DNA of 10,857 nucleotides from Candidatus Hydrogenedentota bacterium (GCA_023384315.1 JAHDWY010000078.1:1-10857); one strand, 5' to 3'. Shown: positions 1-6,928, numbered from the stretch's first letter. Numbers and translations are program-made. The notes: generated by a model not told the origin, from the sequence alone.

Positions 1-2
1 GC

Positions 3-266
3 TTTGGTCTACAGGATGGCGTTTTGTCATTGCACGTGGTAACCCCTGAAGTGGGTGAGTATCAGGAAGAGATGCCTATTGAGTATTCAGGAGAGCAGGT
101 GGAAATAGCTTTCAATCCAGACTTTCTCCTAGAAGTGTTACGTCGCATCGACACGGAGAAGCTCTGTCTAGTTCTGAAAGACGCGATGAGCCCAGGAATG
201 GTAAAACCGTACGCCGACGGCCCACAAGACAACTACCTGAATGTAGTGATGCCTATCCGGATTTAA
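3..266 (+). CDS. dnaN: DNA polymerase III beta subunit (sliding clamp), C-terminal end only
   Basis: This is the last 87 codons of an open frame that enters from the left edge (reading from base 3) and stops with TAA at 264-266. The translation matches the third domain of the bacterial sliding clamp: a P-E-x-G-E stretch, then E-Y-S-G-E-Q-V-E-I-A-F-N-P-D-F-L-L-E-V-L, then the family-typical ending N-Y-L-N-V-V-M-P-I-R-I, where the usual form is Y-x-x-V-x-M-P-x-R. In the family this domain closes the ring dimer and forms part of the hydrophobic pocket that binds polymerase and other partners; the terminal M-P-x-R/L residues line that pocket. An internal TTG at 24 could be read as a start, but domain homology continues upstream of it, so this is a fragment cut by the window and not a small gene. 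A strong terminator follows 33 bases after the stop. Identification rests on motif recall, and the first two domains are not visible. Confidence 0.9.
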   Translation, partial: FGLQDGVLSLHVVTPEVGEYQEEMPIEYSGEQVEIAFNPDFLLEVLRRIDTEKLCLVLKDAMSPGMVKPYADGPQDNYLNVVMPIRI

Positions 267-299
267 CTTGATCGGCAACGCATTCTCGCAAGTGATTTT

Positions 300-337
300 A
301 AAGGCCTGGTCTTAATCAACTCTAGGACCGGGCCTTT
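300..337 (+). terminator. Rho-independent terminator after dnaN
   Basis: A 12-bp inverted repeat pairs AAAGGCCTGGTC (300-311) with GACCGGGCCTTT (326-337). The single imperfect pair is a tolerated T-G wobble, and the loop is 14 bases. The right arm ends in TTT and is followed by ATTGTT, giving a moderately T-rich tail. Because the arms begin with AAA and end with TTT, the hairpin could also act on leftward transcripts. Its position 33 bases after the dnaN stop fits termination of the dnaN transcript. Confidence 0.85.
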
Positions 338-425
338 ATTGTTGGAATCCATCATGCCAATTCCGCGTGTTTTCTCAGAGTCCCAAGATGTAGTGGAGTC
401 AGCTCCTTGTAGACATAAAGACGCT

Positions 426-434
426 TGTGGAAAA
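426..434 (-). promoter_or_regulatory. DnaA box, TTTTCCACA variant
   Basis: The plus strand reads TGTGGAAAA, which is TTTTCCACA on the minus strand. It differs by one base from the consensus TTATCCACA, and the third position is a common place of variation in functional boxes. Alone it could be chance. It gains weight from the perfect box in the same orientation about 200 bp to the right. Confidence 0.5.
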
Positions 435-635
435 GTATAGGGAAAGCGCTTGATAAGGTCATTCTTATAACAGAATATTGTCGAGATTAACCTCAAATCT
501 AGACCAGAGTGAGTTAAGTGAAATTAATTTAAGTTGTTATATAGTAAGTATTTAGGAATAAGATCGACGATGAGTAGGGTATTTACTGGATTTTTGTATA
601 CTCGAGGATCGCGCGTAAATAGATTTTAGATTCCC

Positions 636-644
636 TGTGGATAA
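636..644 (-). promoter_or_regulatory. DnaA box, perfect consensus TTATCCACA
   Basis: The plus strand reads TGTGGATAA, the exact reverse complement of the DnaA-binding consensus TTATCCACA. It sits immediately right of the AT-rich block in a non-coding region downstream of dnaN. A perfect 9-mer in a few hundred bases of intergenic DNA is unlikely by chance, but single boxes also occur as regulatory sites. Confidence 0.65.
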
Positions 645-681
645 CTTGGGGATATTGTCAAAAACCATCCGTTCTACATCT

Positions 682-690
682 TGTGGTTTA
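682..690 (-). promoter_or_regulatory. Weak DnaA-box-like site
   Basis: The plus strand reads TGTGGTTTA (TAAACCACA on the minus strand), which matches TTATCCACA at seven of nine positions and keeps the CCACA core. It is listed because it lies 38 bp from the perfect box in the same orientation. By itself it would not be called. Confidence 0.25.
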
Positions 691-775
691 CTTTCGCTTT
701 TTCCCTTCTTTCTACCCCGAAGGCTATTTACTAAGGAAACCCACAGGCGCGGTTGTGCGCACGACGGGAACCTTA

Positions 776-808
776 AACTCGACGTCCGGGATACGCTTTC
801 TTCGAGTT
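776..808. repeat. 7-bp inverted repeat upstream of the epimerase gene
   Basis: AACTCGA at 776-782 and TCGAGTT at 802-808 are perfect reverse complements separated by 19 bases. The right arm overlaps the start of the -35-like element at 807-812. It could be an operator half-site pair or simply chance; nothing else in the sequence decides this. Confidence 0.25.
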
Positions 809-835
809 GCGTAACTTGTTTAGTGTAAATATTAT
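807..835 (+). promoter_or_regulatory. Possible sigma-70-type promoter for the epimerase gene
   Basis: TTGCGT (807-812) and TATTAT (830-835) are separated by 17 bases. The -10 element matches TATAAT at five of six positions, while the -35 is weaker (three of six). Transcription would begin near 842 and leave a leader of about 60 bases before the ATG at 904. The gene needs its own promoter because a strong terminator separates it from dnaN. The prediction is by eye in AT-rich DNA, where such matches are easy to find. Confidence 0.35.
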
Positions 836-903
836 GTCGACATTAGGGAATCTGTGCCTCGTGTTAAGCATTGAATTGGATGCGTTTCTAAGGGAGAACT
901 CGC

Positions 904-1848
904 ATGGCGACGTGCCTTGTGACCGGCGGCGCCGGATTTATTGGGAGTAATCTGGTTAGAGCACTCCTCGACCGAGGGTATGCCGTACGTGTCCTGGACG
1001 ATTTATCCACGGGACACCGGGCTAATCTGGACGGGGTTGCATCGAGAATCGACTTTCTGGAGGGCAGCATTTGCGACGCAGGGCTGGTGGCGGCCGCGAT
1101 GGACGGAGTCACGTGCTGTTTTCACCAAGCGGCCGTACCTTCCGTTCCGAGGTCCATTTCCGATCCAGTTACAACCAATCGAGTCAATATAGAAGGTTCT
1201 ATTCATGTTTTCTTGGCGGCGAGGAATGAGGGTGTTCGACGAGTCGTATACGCGTCATCATCTTCCGTGTACGGGAATGCGGAGACAAGCCCAGTCCACG
1301 AGAATCTCCCTACACAACCCATTTCTCCTTATGGCGTTAGTAAAGCTGCCACAGAGCACTATGCTCGCGTGTTCTCCACTCTTTTTGGAATGGATATCGT
1401 TGGCCTGCGGTACTTTAACGTATTCGGGCCGCGCCAGGATCCGGGAAGCCAGTACGCGGCGGTTATTCCGATCTTCATCAACCGGATGCTACGTGGGGAA
1501 CGGCCGCCGGTGCATGGTAATGGCCGGCAATCGCGCGACTTCAGCTACATCGACAACGTGGTGGAGGCGAATATTCGCGCATGTGAAGCAAAAGGTGCCA
1601 TCGCGGGGGTCTACAATGCTGCCTGTGGCGCCGAGACTTCTATTCTGGGAATTGTTGCATTATTGAATGACATCTTTGGGACAAAACTGGAACCGCTATT
1701 CGAAGCAGCGCGAAAAGGGGATATCAGCCGGTCCTGTGCGGATATCACAGGGGCTTTACAGGCCTTCGGTTATAAACCACAGGTCACTGTAGGTGAGGGA
1801 CTGAAGCGGACGGTCGACTGGTACCGGAAGCGTGGGCCCAGTTCATAG
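904..1848 (+). CDS. NAD-dependent sugar-nucleotide epimerase/dehydratase (WbpP/GalE-type extended SDR)
   Basis: The 314-residue protein is a complete extended short-chain dehydrogenase, cytosolic, with no signal peptide. The NAD-binding Rossmann motif T-G-G-A-G-F-I-G lies at residues 7-14, followed by an acidic D-D-L-S-T-G turn (32-37) that favours NAD. The catalytic serine is in S-S-S-S-V-Y-G (118-124) and the Y-x-x-x-K pair in Y-G-V-S-K (143-147). The substrate half has R-Y-F-N-V-F-G-P-R-Q-D-P (169-180) and R-D-F-S-Y-I-D-N-V (211-219), which are closest to UDP-N-acetylglucosamine 4-epimerases of the WbpP/TviC group. Such enzymes invert C4 of a UDP-hexose to feed surface polysaccharide synthesis. 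The exact substrate cannot be fixed from sequence; UDP-glucose 4-epimerase or a UDP-glucuronate epimerase are alternatives. The ATG at 904 is preceded by AGGGAG (891-896), seven bases upstream. The stop lies 20 bp from the convergent transporter gene, with no obvious terminator between them. Confidence 0.9.
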   Translation: MATCLVTGGAGFIGSNLVRALLDRGYAVRVLDDLSTGHRANLDGVASRIDFLEGSICDAGLVAAAMDGVTCCFHQAAVPSVPRSISDPVTTNRVNIEGSIHVFLAARNEGVRRVVYASSSSVYGNAETSPVHENLPTQPISPYGVSKAATEHYARVFSTLFGMDIVGLRYFNVFGPRQDPGSQYAAVIPIFINRMLRGERPPVHGNGRQSRDFSYIDNVVEANIRACEAKGAIAGVYNAACGAETSILGIVALLNDIFGTKLEPLFEAARKGDISRSCADITGALQAFGYKPQVTVGEGLKRTVDWYRKRGPSS

Positions 1849-1868
1849 CACGTGAAAGCGGGAGGTGC

Positions 1869-3140
1869 CTACGGAATCTCTTGCCAGCCGGCATAGAGAA
1901 AGAATAAGAGAATCCCGCCGAGAATGAGTGACGTGATGGGGCGATTCTTGAATTCCCGGCCCACCCAGTTGCTGTGCCCGTTCAAATACAGCAAGGCAAA
2001 GGCCAAGAAGGGCATGAAACAAGCGCCGATTACGGCGTAGATCTTCTGCATGGCTCCGAACCCGTAAAACAGACCAAACATCGGTATCGTTGCGAGCAAG
2101 TACAGATAGGTCCGGTAGGTGGCCGAGTTCTCCGACACCCGGACAGCCCGCTTTTCGTCGTTATCCCGCATCGTCAAGGAAACGACATCCGCGAAGATGT
2201 ACGGCACGCTTTGCCAAACGCCCAGGAGGCTGCTGAATACCGCACCGTACGCCCCGGCGAGAAAGACCCACTTGGCGTAAGCGCCGATGGTGTTGCCGAG
2301 CCGGTCGGAAATGTCGATTATGAGGGTGGCGCCTTTGCCTTCTACCGTGACCTGGCTGCCGATGATAACCATGGCGATGCCAAAGAGCGCGGTCATGGTG
2401 TATCCGGCACCCAGGTCGATGCGGCAGGTTTGCGCGGCGGTTTTTCCGGTACGCCCTTCTTCGCGGATCCAGTATCCGTAGCACAGCACCGTGAGCGTAC
2501 CGCCGACGCCGCCCATGAGGGCGATGGTCCACGACCGTGCCTCGGGGGACACGTCGGGGATCCGCGGGACGATTAGACCGCGAAGGACCGCGGCCCAATC
2601 GACGGGTTGCAGGACCGGGGCCGTGATGACGGTCACGAACATGAGGCCGATACAGACGCTCATCACGCGGCTGAACAAGCGGTAGCCACCGGCACGGATC
2701 AAGAGGACTCCCGCGATTCCGTGACCAATGCCGTATATGATCTTTCCGGTCGACGCATCTTCAAAGAAGGGGAGCCAGGCGTGCATCGTCGCGCCGCAGG
2801 CGCTCATCATGGCGGAGCCCACGAAAAAGCTCCAGGGAAAGAGGTACGCGAAGAAGGCGATCAGGAAGGGCACGCCCATATGCTCGGCGCAACCTTCAAG
2901 GAAGGTTTTCCCCGTGGCGAGCTGCCAGCGGCCAAGGCCTTCGGTCAACACAAACTTAAGGAAAGCGCCCACGACCACTGCCCACAAGATGGCAACACCG
3001 AGATGAGCGCCGGTGAGGCTTGCGGTCGCCAGATCGCCCGCACCGACGCCCGTAGCGGCAACGAGCAGACCGGGTAGAAGAGTGCGCAGGCACGATTGCC
3101 GTCCGTTAGCTGTCCTCGTGTTCGCAGTATCGTCGGCCAA
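1869..3140 (-). CDS. Divergent Nramp-family (LeuT-fold) transporter
   Basis: The 423-residue, strongly hydrophobic protein has about eleven membrane segments and the Nramp layout. The first segment reads L-L-P-G-L-L-V-A-A-T-G-V-G-A-G-D-L-A-T-A (residues 21-40), and the second ends in L-T-E-G-L-G-R-W-Q-L-A-T-G-K (65-78), equivalent to the family's Q-E-x-x-x-R-x-x-x-x-T-G-K stretch. The canonical metal-binding D-P-G-N of segment 1 is replaced by G-A-G-D (33-36). The M-P-H motif of segment 6 is replaced by M-G-G-V-G-G-T (209-215). Classical members use those residues to bind Mn2+ or Fe2+ for proton-coupled uptake, so the substrate here is open. The start is TTG at 3140, chosen because GGGGA lies seven bases upstream (3148-3152), no ATG occurs before segment 1, and an in-frame stop lies just above. 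It begins 33 bp after the exoribonuclease stop, so co-transcription is likely. Confidence 0.8.
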   Translation of the reverse strand: MADDTANTRTANGRQSCLRTLLPGLLVAATGVGAGDLATASLTGAHLGVAILWAVVVGAFLKFVLTEGLGRWQLATGKTFLEGCAEHMGVPFLIAFFAYLFPWSFFVGSAMMSACGATMHAWLPFFEDASTGKIIYGIGHGIAGVLLIRAGGYRLFSRVMSVCIGLMFVTVITAPVLQPVDWAAVLRGLIVPRIPDVSPEARSWTIALMGGVGGTLTVLCYGYWIREEGRTGKTAAQTCRIDLGAGYTMTALFGIAMVIIGSQVTVEGKGATLIIDISDRLGNTIGAYAKWVFLAGAYGAVFSSLLGVWQSVPYIFADVVSLTMRDNDEKRAVRVSENSATYRTYLYLLATIPMFGLFYGFGAMQKIYAVIGACFMPFLAFALLYLNGHSNWVGREFKNRPITSLILGGILLFFLYAGWQEIP

Positions 3141-3173
3141 CGTACAGTCCCCGGATGAGATTCATCTACAGCG

Positions 3174-4124
3174 CTACAGCCCTTCCTTCGTCCAGACTTG
3201 GCGATCGATCATGGTGATGTAGTCCGACCAGTTCTGACCTTTGTCGCGCGTCTCGGCGATAAGACGGATAAACGCGTCGGTCTGGGCGTCGAGATTATCG
3301 AGATGGTAAAGGACGAGCGCTTCGAGCGTCTTGGGCACGACGGGGGAACCGTTGGTCAGTTCGCCGTGGTGGGACAACACACAGTGCAACACTTGCAGCC
3401 GTAGCGTTTCGGGAAAGCCCTGGATATTATCGATTTTTCGTTGCACCATCTCGGTGCCGATGGTGAGGTGGCCGAGCAACTTGCCGGTCGTCGTGTATTC
3501 GACGAAAAGGTCTTGGGTCATCTCTTCGATTTTGCCGATGTCATGAACGAGCACGCCGGTCAGCAACACGTCGCGATCGACCTGGGGGAACACCTGGCAC
3601 GTGGCGATGGCCAGCCGCGCGATCTCGGTGCAATGCTGGACCAGGCCCCCGCGATACGCGTGGTGCCACTTCTTGCCCGCGGCGGCTGCGGCAAACTTCG
3701 TCACGAAATCCTGGTCTTCAAAGAACGCGTTGATGAGTTTACGAAGCCACTCATTTTCCACCGTGCCCATGATGGCTTGAAACTCTTTGAAGATATTGCT
3801 CGTATCTTGCGGCGTGAAGACGAGATCTTCAGGGTTATACTCGTCTTCGCGCAATGGCAACACCTGGTCCACGCGAATCTGGAGCCGGTCCTGGTAGCTG
3901 GTGACGGAACCTTTCACGTTGACCACATCGCCCAACTCGAACAGCCGCGCCACCGCGGCGGCGTTGTTCCAGAGGATGCCGCCGATTTCCCCGGTCCGAT
4001 CTTTGAACACCATGCCGAGGAACTTGCCGCCCTTCTGTTGATCGCGCAAATCCTTGCGCGTCGCGACGAAATAATCGTTAACCGTATCTCCCTCCTGGAG
4101 GGTCTGCACATATTGTCGTTTCAT
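3174..4124 (-). CDS. yhaM: YhaM-family 3'-5' exoribonuclease (OB-fold plus HD domain)
   Basis: The 316-residue cytosolic protein has the two-domain plan of YhaM. An N-terminal OB-fold nucleic-acid-binding domain spans about residues 10-92, with the typical G-K-F-L-G-M-V-F-K-D-R-T-G-E-I run (33-47) and G-D-V-V-N-V-K-G (65-72). A C-terminal HD metal-dependent hydrolase follows: H-H-A-Y-R-G-G-L-V-Q-H (154-164), the signature V-H-D-I-G-K (193-198), H219 in G-H-L-T-I-G, S-H-H-G-E-L (252-257) and Y-H-L-D-N-L-D-A (274-281). All expected metal ligands appear present and the length is normal for the family (about 310-320). Family members trim RNA, and also single-stranded DNA, from the 3' end in a Mn2+-dependent way; in Bacillus YhaM it acts in RNA turnover. 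The ATG at 4124 has AAGGAAG (4129-4135) a few bases upstream. The gene lies 88 bp after the lipoprotein stop and 33 bp before the transporter, in one direction. Confidence 0.9.
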   Translation of the reverse strand: MKRQYVQTLQEGDTVNDYFVATRKDLRDQQKGGKFLGMVFKDRTGEIGGILWNNAAAVARLFELGDVVNVKGSVTSYQDRLQIRVDQVLPLREDEYNPEDLVFTPQDTSNIFKEFQAIMGTVENEWLRKLINAFFEDQDFVTKFAAAAAGKKWHHAYRGGLVQHCTEIARLAIATCQVFPQVDRDVLLTGVLVHDIGKIEEMTQDLFVEYTTTGKLLGHLTIGTEMVQRKIDNIQGFPETLRLQVLHCVLSHHGELTNGSPVVPKTLEALVLYHLDNLDAQTDAFIRLIAETRDKGQNWSDYITMIDRQVWTKEGL

Positions 4125-4157
4125 GAAACTTCCTTTGTTGAGAGATCCGTAGAGTAT

Positions 4158-4170
4158 CGGTCACGGACCG
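4158..4170. repeat. Short inverted repeat between the lipoprotein and exoribonuclease genes
   Basis: CGGTC (4158-4162) and GACCG (4166-4170) pair around an ACG loop, and flanking GATCC/GGATC-like bases could extend the structure imperfectly. There is no T-run on either side, so it is not a convincing terminator. It lies in the 88-bp gap and might affect transcript stability or processing. Confidence 0.25.
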
Positions 4171-4212
4171 GATCATGCAAGCGGAGCGGAAGTGAACGAT
4201 AGATGAGACGGG

Positions 4213-5079
4213 TCAGCCCTCGAACTCGCCGTTGTCATCTTCTTCGGGTTCGGGGTCAGCTTCTTGCGCAGATTCCGCGGGGGCTGCGCCGGCGAGGGGC
4301 TCGGAAGGGGGAGTGATTTCATCAACGACGCTGAAGAAGAACATGCGAATCTCGTTTTCCACCGGGGATCCGTCCAGGGCACCCCAGTGCGCGGCGTAGC
4401 TGCCGATTTCCAACGGGTTCATGGGACGAATCCGCACGAGCAGACCTTCGGGTGCGTCGATAGGTTCGGTGACAATCGGGATGTCCTCGCCGGGTACCCA
4501 CGCGGAAACGGTGGTGCTGCCCGTGTCGTCGGCAATTGGCCGTGTCTCGATGAGATTCATTTGATAGAGTTTGCACCCGTAAACGGGCATCTTGTAGCAG
4601 AGGATCAACGGCTCGCGGTCGGTGGTTTCCACGGTCGGCCACCGGGTCGTGCCAAAGATGCTGCCAGCTTCTGCCGAGTTGTCGATGGATCGGAACTCGG
4701 CTGGCGGGATAAAGTCGGTTCGCCGGTAACGGTGCTCTTCGTATAGGTAGACGCCGCCCCCATCCGGAAGGCGCCACAACACCACAGGCGTCGCTTCGAC
4801 ACTACGCATCTCGTTGACGGACAGGACGAGCATGCCGGGCGTATAGCCGGTTTTCGCGAAGTACAGTTCCAAATCGCCGGGCTGGTACTTCACGCGGTAC
4901 CGCCCATGAGCGTCGCTGAGCCCTTCATAGGGCATGCCACGCACCTCCACCGCAACCCCCGGCAGGGTTTCGCCAGTCACGTCGAGGACCGTGCCCTCGA
5001 TGAAGCCCGTGCCACACCCCGCCAATGAGACAAGGCCTGACAAGGCGAGAAACGAGACGGCTAAGGATCGAATGTTCAT
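4213..5079 (-). CDS. Predicted lipoprotein with carboxypeptidase-regulatory-like domain, function unknown
   Basis: The frame is open from a GTG at 5127, but I chose the ATG at 5079 because it puts a classical lipoprotein signal at the N-terminus: M-N-I-R, a hydrophobic core, and the lipobox L-A-G-C with C22 as the lipidated cysteine. Neither start has a strong ribosome-binding site. The resulting protein is 288 residues. Residues 27-82 fit a carboxypeptidase-regulatory-like (transthyretin-like) beta-sandwich: I-E-G-T-V-L-D-V-T-G-E-T-L-P-G-V-x-V-E-V, then S-D-A-H-G-R-Y and a G-Y-T-P-G end. This module is common in exported proteins and in membrane-anchored adhesins and transport partners. The middle (about 110-255) is not recognised. 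The last 35 residues are a proline-rich, then very acidic tail ending E-P-E-E-D-D-N-G-E-F-E-G. It probably sits on the periplasmic face of a membrane. Its role with the downstream RNA nuclease is not evident. Confidence 0.75.
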   Translation of the reverse strand: MNIRSLAVSFLALSGLVSLAGCGTGFIEGTVLDVTGETLPGVAVEVRGMPYEGLSDAHGRYRVKYQPGDLELYFAKTGYTPGMLVLSVNEMRSVEATPVVLWRLPDGGGVYLYEEHRYRRTDFIPPAEFRSIDNSAEAGSIFGTTRWPTVETTDREPLILCYKMPVYGCKLYQMNLIETRPIADDTGSTTVSAWVPGEDIPIVTEPIDAPEGLLVRIRPMNPLEIGSYAAHWGALDGSPVENEIRMFFFSVVDEITPPSEPLAGAAPAESAQEADPEPEEDDNGEFEG

Positions 5080-5197
5080 GTAATGGGATTCATCCACTGC
5101 ACAGAACCAAAGTTCCGCACGGTTCACGAGAGTCTTTCAAGTTCGACGTTCGTTAGTCAAGGAGCATCGGACCGCATACCGGCATCGGGCAGTGCCG

Positions 5198-6859
5198 TCA
5201 GGGACGCCTCGCCGGCCTGGTTTCGGTATTAACCCGGTAGATGGCGACACTATCGTTCTCGAACTCCGCGTGCAGGCCCGGGATTGACGCGAAGTAGTCT
5301 TGTGAAGCGCGAGCTTTCAGGGGAGAAACGTAGAGATACGTAGCGCTGACGTCTTCCAGGAACGCCGCGGCTTCCTCGGGTCCCATGTCACCCGCGAGCA
5401 TGCCGTCTACGGTTGCAGACAACTCCTGCCGGTGTGGGGTTAAGGCCCAATGGCCGAGCAGCACGCGCGCCCCAACAAATCGGGCCAACTTCGTTCCGGT
5501 CGGATAGTCGGAGACGATCAGGTCATTCTCGTCGATACGCTCGTTCAGCCAGTCGATGGCCTCCAAGTCCTTCGTTCGGATGTAGTTTTGGGCATTTGTT
5601 GCGGCGTCTTGTCTCGCGCGAGCCACATAGATCGGTGTGCTGAATGCATTGACGACAAGAAAGGCAGTGACCCCGGCCAAGAGTGCAATACGCCGCGGGC
5701 TTCCCGGCATGGGAGGGAAGACGCGAGCGCCCAGCGCGATCATGGCGGATACGATGGGAATTCCGAGTTGCGGAGAGTATGGGATAAAGGGGAGCACTTT
5801 GTACGCGTGGAACATGAACAGGACAACCAGGAGCCAAATCACCAGCAATCGATCTCCTGTCGTGGCGAGGGGGTACGTGCGGTACCGGCAGAGGCGGTAC
5901 AAACATAGAACGCCGGCCAAGCCGAAGGCGCGAAGGTGCCATACCGTCGGAATCGAGGGAGCCACACCCTGGCTCGCCCAGAATTTGAAGACGGGGTGGA
6001 ATGTGAAAAGATACACGTAGTAGAGCAAAAGCGGCGCCGTTACCATCAATGGCAGGGCCCGTAGCAAACTCTTGCGGATGGACCACGACCGCGCGAGGAA
6101 GGCCTCGAGAACGATGAAGCAAGGCAGGAAGGCCCAGATGCTGATGAGGTCATACGGGCGAATCAGTCCATGGACCGCCGCAACGATCGCCGCGCTCCAG
6201 TACCATCGGGGTTTTCCGCTACGCTCTGCGAGAACCATAAGCCCTATGAAAACCAGGAACACGCCGTGGGGCAGGGAGAAATGTGGGTTCTTCATGACCT
6301 GACCGAATGCGTGTATGGGTGTGATCAGGTCCATCGCGGGGTTTTTCAAACCCAGCCGGGTGCTGATATCCACGATGCCGCGAAGGGATAAGAGGTAAAG
6401 GACCCAGCCGAAGCCGCCGCCAAACGCGCACATGAGCAGGGCGGCGATCTTCTGCAGTCGAGACTCGAGCACCAGCGACATCAGAAAAGCGAAGCCCGCG
6501 AACAACGCCAGCGCACCCACGGCACGCCACACGTCGAAGGTCGTTCGGGAACTCCACCCAAAGAGTTCCATGCACTGGCCCAGGACGAGCCACTCCACGT
6601 TCACGAAGACGGGACTGTGGTCCATATGGGTCATGTTGTTTCGGAAGATCCAGTGACCCGATGCTGCTTGATAGATGAAGGAGTAGTAGCTCGCGATGTC
6701 ATCGCCCATGGCGATCTGGCCGATGAAGCGCGATCCATCCGGGGCGTGGGTGTCGGCATAGCGATAAGGGATTTCCGTAACGAGAAAGACGAGGATTGCC
6801 ACCCCGGCGGCAATTCCTGCTAGCAGTACGCGATCTCGTGGTCGAGAAGGTGAGGACAT
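5198..6859 (-). CDS. Multi-pass membrane protein, probable GT-C-type glycosyltransferase, uncharacterised
   Basis: The 553-residue protein has a short positive N-terminus (R-P-R-D-R), a first membrane segment at about 11-28, then a loop with an acidic motif G-D-D-I-A-S-Y-Y-S-F (52-61) and G-H-W-I-F-R-N-N-M-T further on. About ten further hydrophobic segments follow, then a soluble C-terminal part starting near D-L-E-A-I-D-W-L-N-E-R and containing V-L-L-G-H-W-A-L-T-P-H. An acidic pair in the first extracytoplasmic loop, many membrane helices and a globular C-terminus are the general plan of GT-C enzymes, which move sugars from polyprenyl-phosphate donors on the outer face. No specific family or acceptor can be named. 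A TTG at 7036 would extend the frame by 59 residues, but those are low-complexity and non-hydrophobic, so the ATG at 6859 is preferred even though I see no clear Shine-Dalgarno sequence. The lipoprotein gene follows 118 bp downstream. Confidence 0.75.
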   Translation of the reverse strand: MSSPSRPRDRVLLAGIAAGVAILVFLVTEIPYRYADTHAPDGSRFIGQIAMGDDIASYYSFIYQAASGHWIFRNNMTHMDHSPVFVNVEWLVLGQCMELFGWSSRTTFDVWRAVGALALFAGFAFLMSLVLESRLQKIAALLMCAFGGGFGWVLYLLSLRGIVDISTRLGLKNPAMDLITPIHAFGQVMKNPHFSLPHGVFLVFIGLMVLAERSGKPRWYWSAAIVAAVHGLIRPYDLISIWAFLPCFIVLEAFLARSWSIRKSLLRALPLMVTAPLLLYYVYLFTFHPVFKFWASQGVAPSIPTVWHLRAFGLAGVLCLYRLCRYRTYPLATTGDRLLVIWLLVVLFMFHAYKVLPFIPYSPQLGIPIVSAMIALGARVFPPMPGSPRRIALLAGVTAFLVVNAFSTPIYVARARQDAATNAQNYIRTKDLEAIDWLNERIDENDLIVSDYPTGTKLARFVGARVLLGHWALTPHRQELSATVDGMLAGDMGPEEAAAFLEDVSATYLYVSPLKARASQDYFASIPGLHAEFENDSVAIYRVNTETRPARRP

Positions 6860-6928
6860 GTGCTGAGTGTATGATCCTGATGGCCCATGCGAATCGACGC
6901 GTGTCGTACACGTCGCGCCAGACCTGCA

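Larger units (their letters stand above)
420..700. other. Candidate replication origin (DnaA-box and AT-rich region beside dnaN)
   Basis: The roughly 560-bp stretch between the terminator and the epimerase gene has no credible gene and is visibly richer in A+T than the surrounding DNA. It contains a perfect minus-strand DnaA box (636-644), a TTTTCCACA box on the same strand (426-434) and a weaker 7-of-9 match (682-690). Between them lies an AT-rich block: bases 511-560 contain 10 G or C out of 50, and the DNA remains AT-rich to about 600 with TAG/TAA-like triplets around 541-556. Boxes in one orientation next to a low-stability stretch, beside dnaN, is a common layout of bacterial origins, although the position between dnaA and dnaN is equally common. 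Against it, only two good boxes are seen and dnaA is not in view. The assignment is an inference. Confidence 0.45.

Noticed and set aside
461..476. ATTCT/AGAAT inverted repeat in the AT-rich spacer
   Set aside because: Five AT-rich base pairs with a 6-base loop are expected by chance in such DNA.
263..496. 77-residue open frame on the minus strand
   Set aside because: It runs through the dnaN terminator hairpin and the DnaA-box-like site, and no start signal or domain supports it.
637..828. 63-residue open frame on the plus strand in the dnaN-epimerase spacer
   Set aside because: It starts with GTG inside the perfect DnaA box, has no ribosome-binding site, and its product has no recognisable feature; the region reads as non-coding.
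267..903. Small structured RNA (SRP RNA, RNase P RNA, tmRNA, tRNA) in the spacer
   Set aside because: I searched for the conserved cores and a cloverleaf by eye and found none; a covariance-model scan would be needed to exclude a divergent RNA.
1974..2576. 200-residue plus-strand open frame opposite the transporter gene
   Set aside because: It lacks domain-like sequence and lies entirely within a clear membrane-transporter gene on the other strand.
3441..4202. 253-residue plus-strand open frame opposite the exoribonuclease gene
   Set aside because: It is antisense to a gene with complete OB-fold and HD motifs. Long antisense frames are expected in G+C-rich coding DNA.
5164..5197. GCATCGG direct repeat (5164-5170, 5182-5188) and a CGGCA/TGCCG inverted repeat after the GT-C-like gene
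   Set aside because: The stem is only 5 bp with an 8-base loop and has no T-run in the direction of transcription, so it does not make a credible terminator; the repeat is short enough to be chance.
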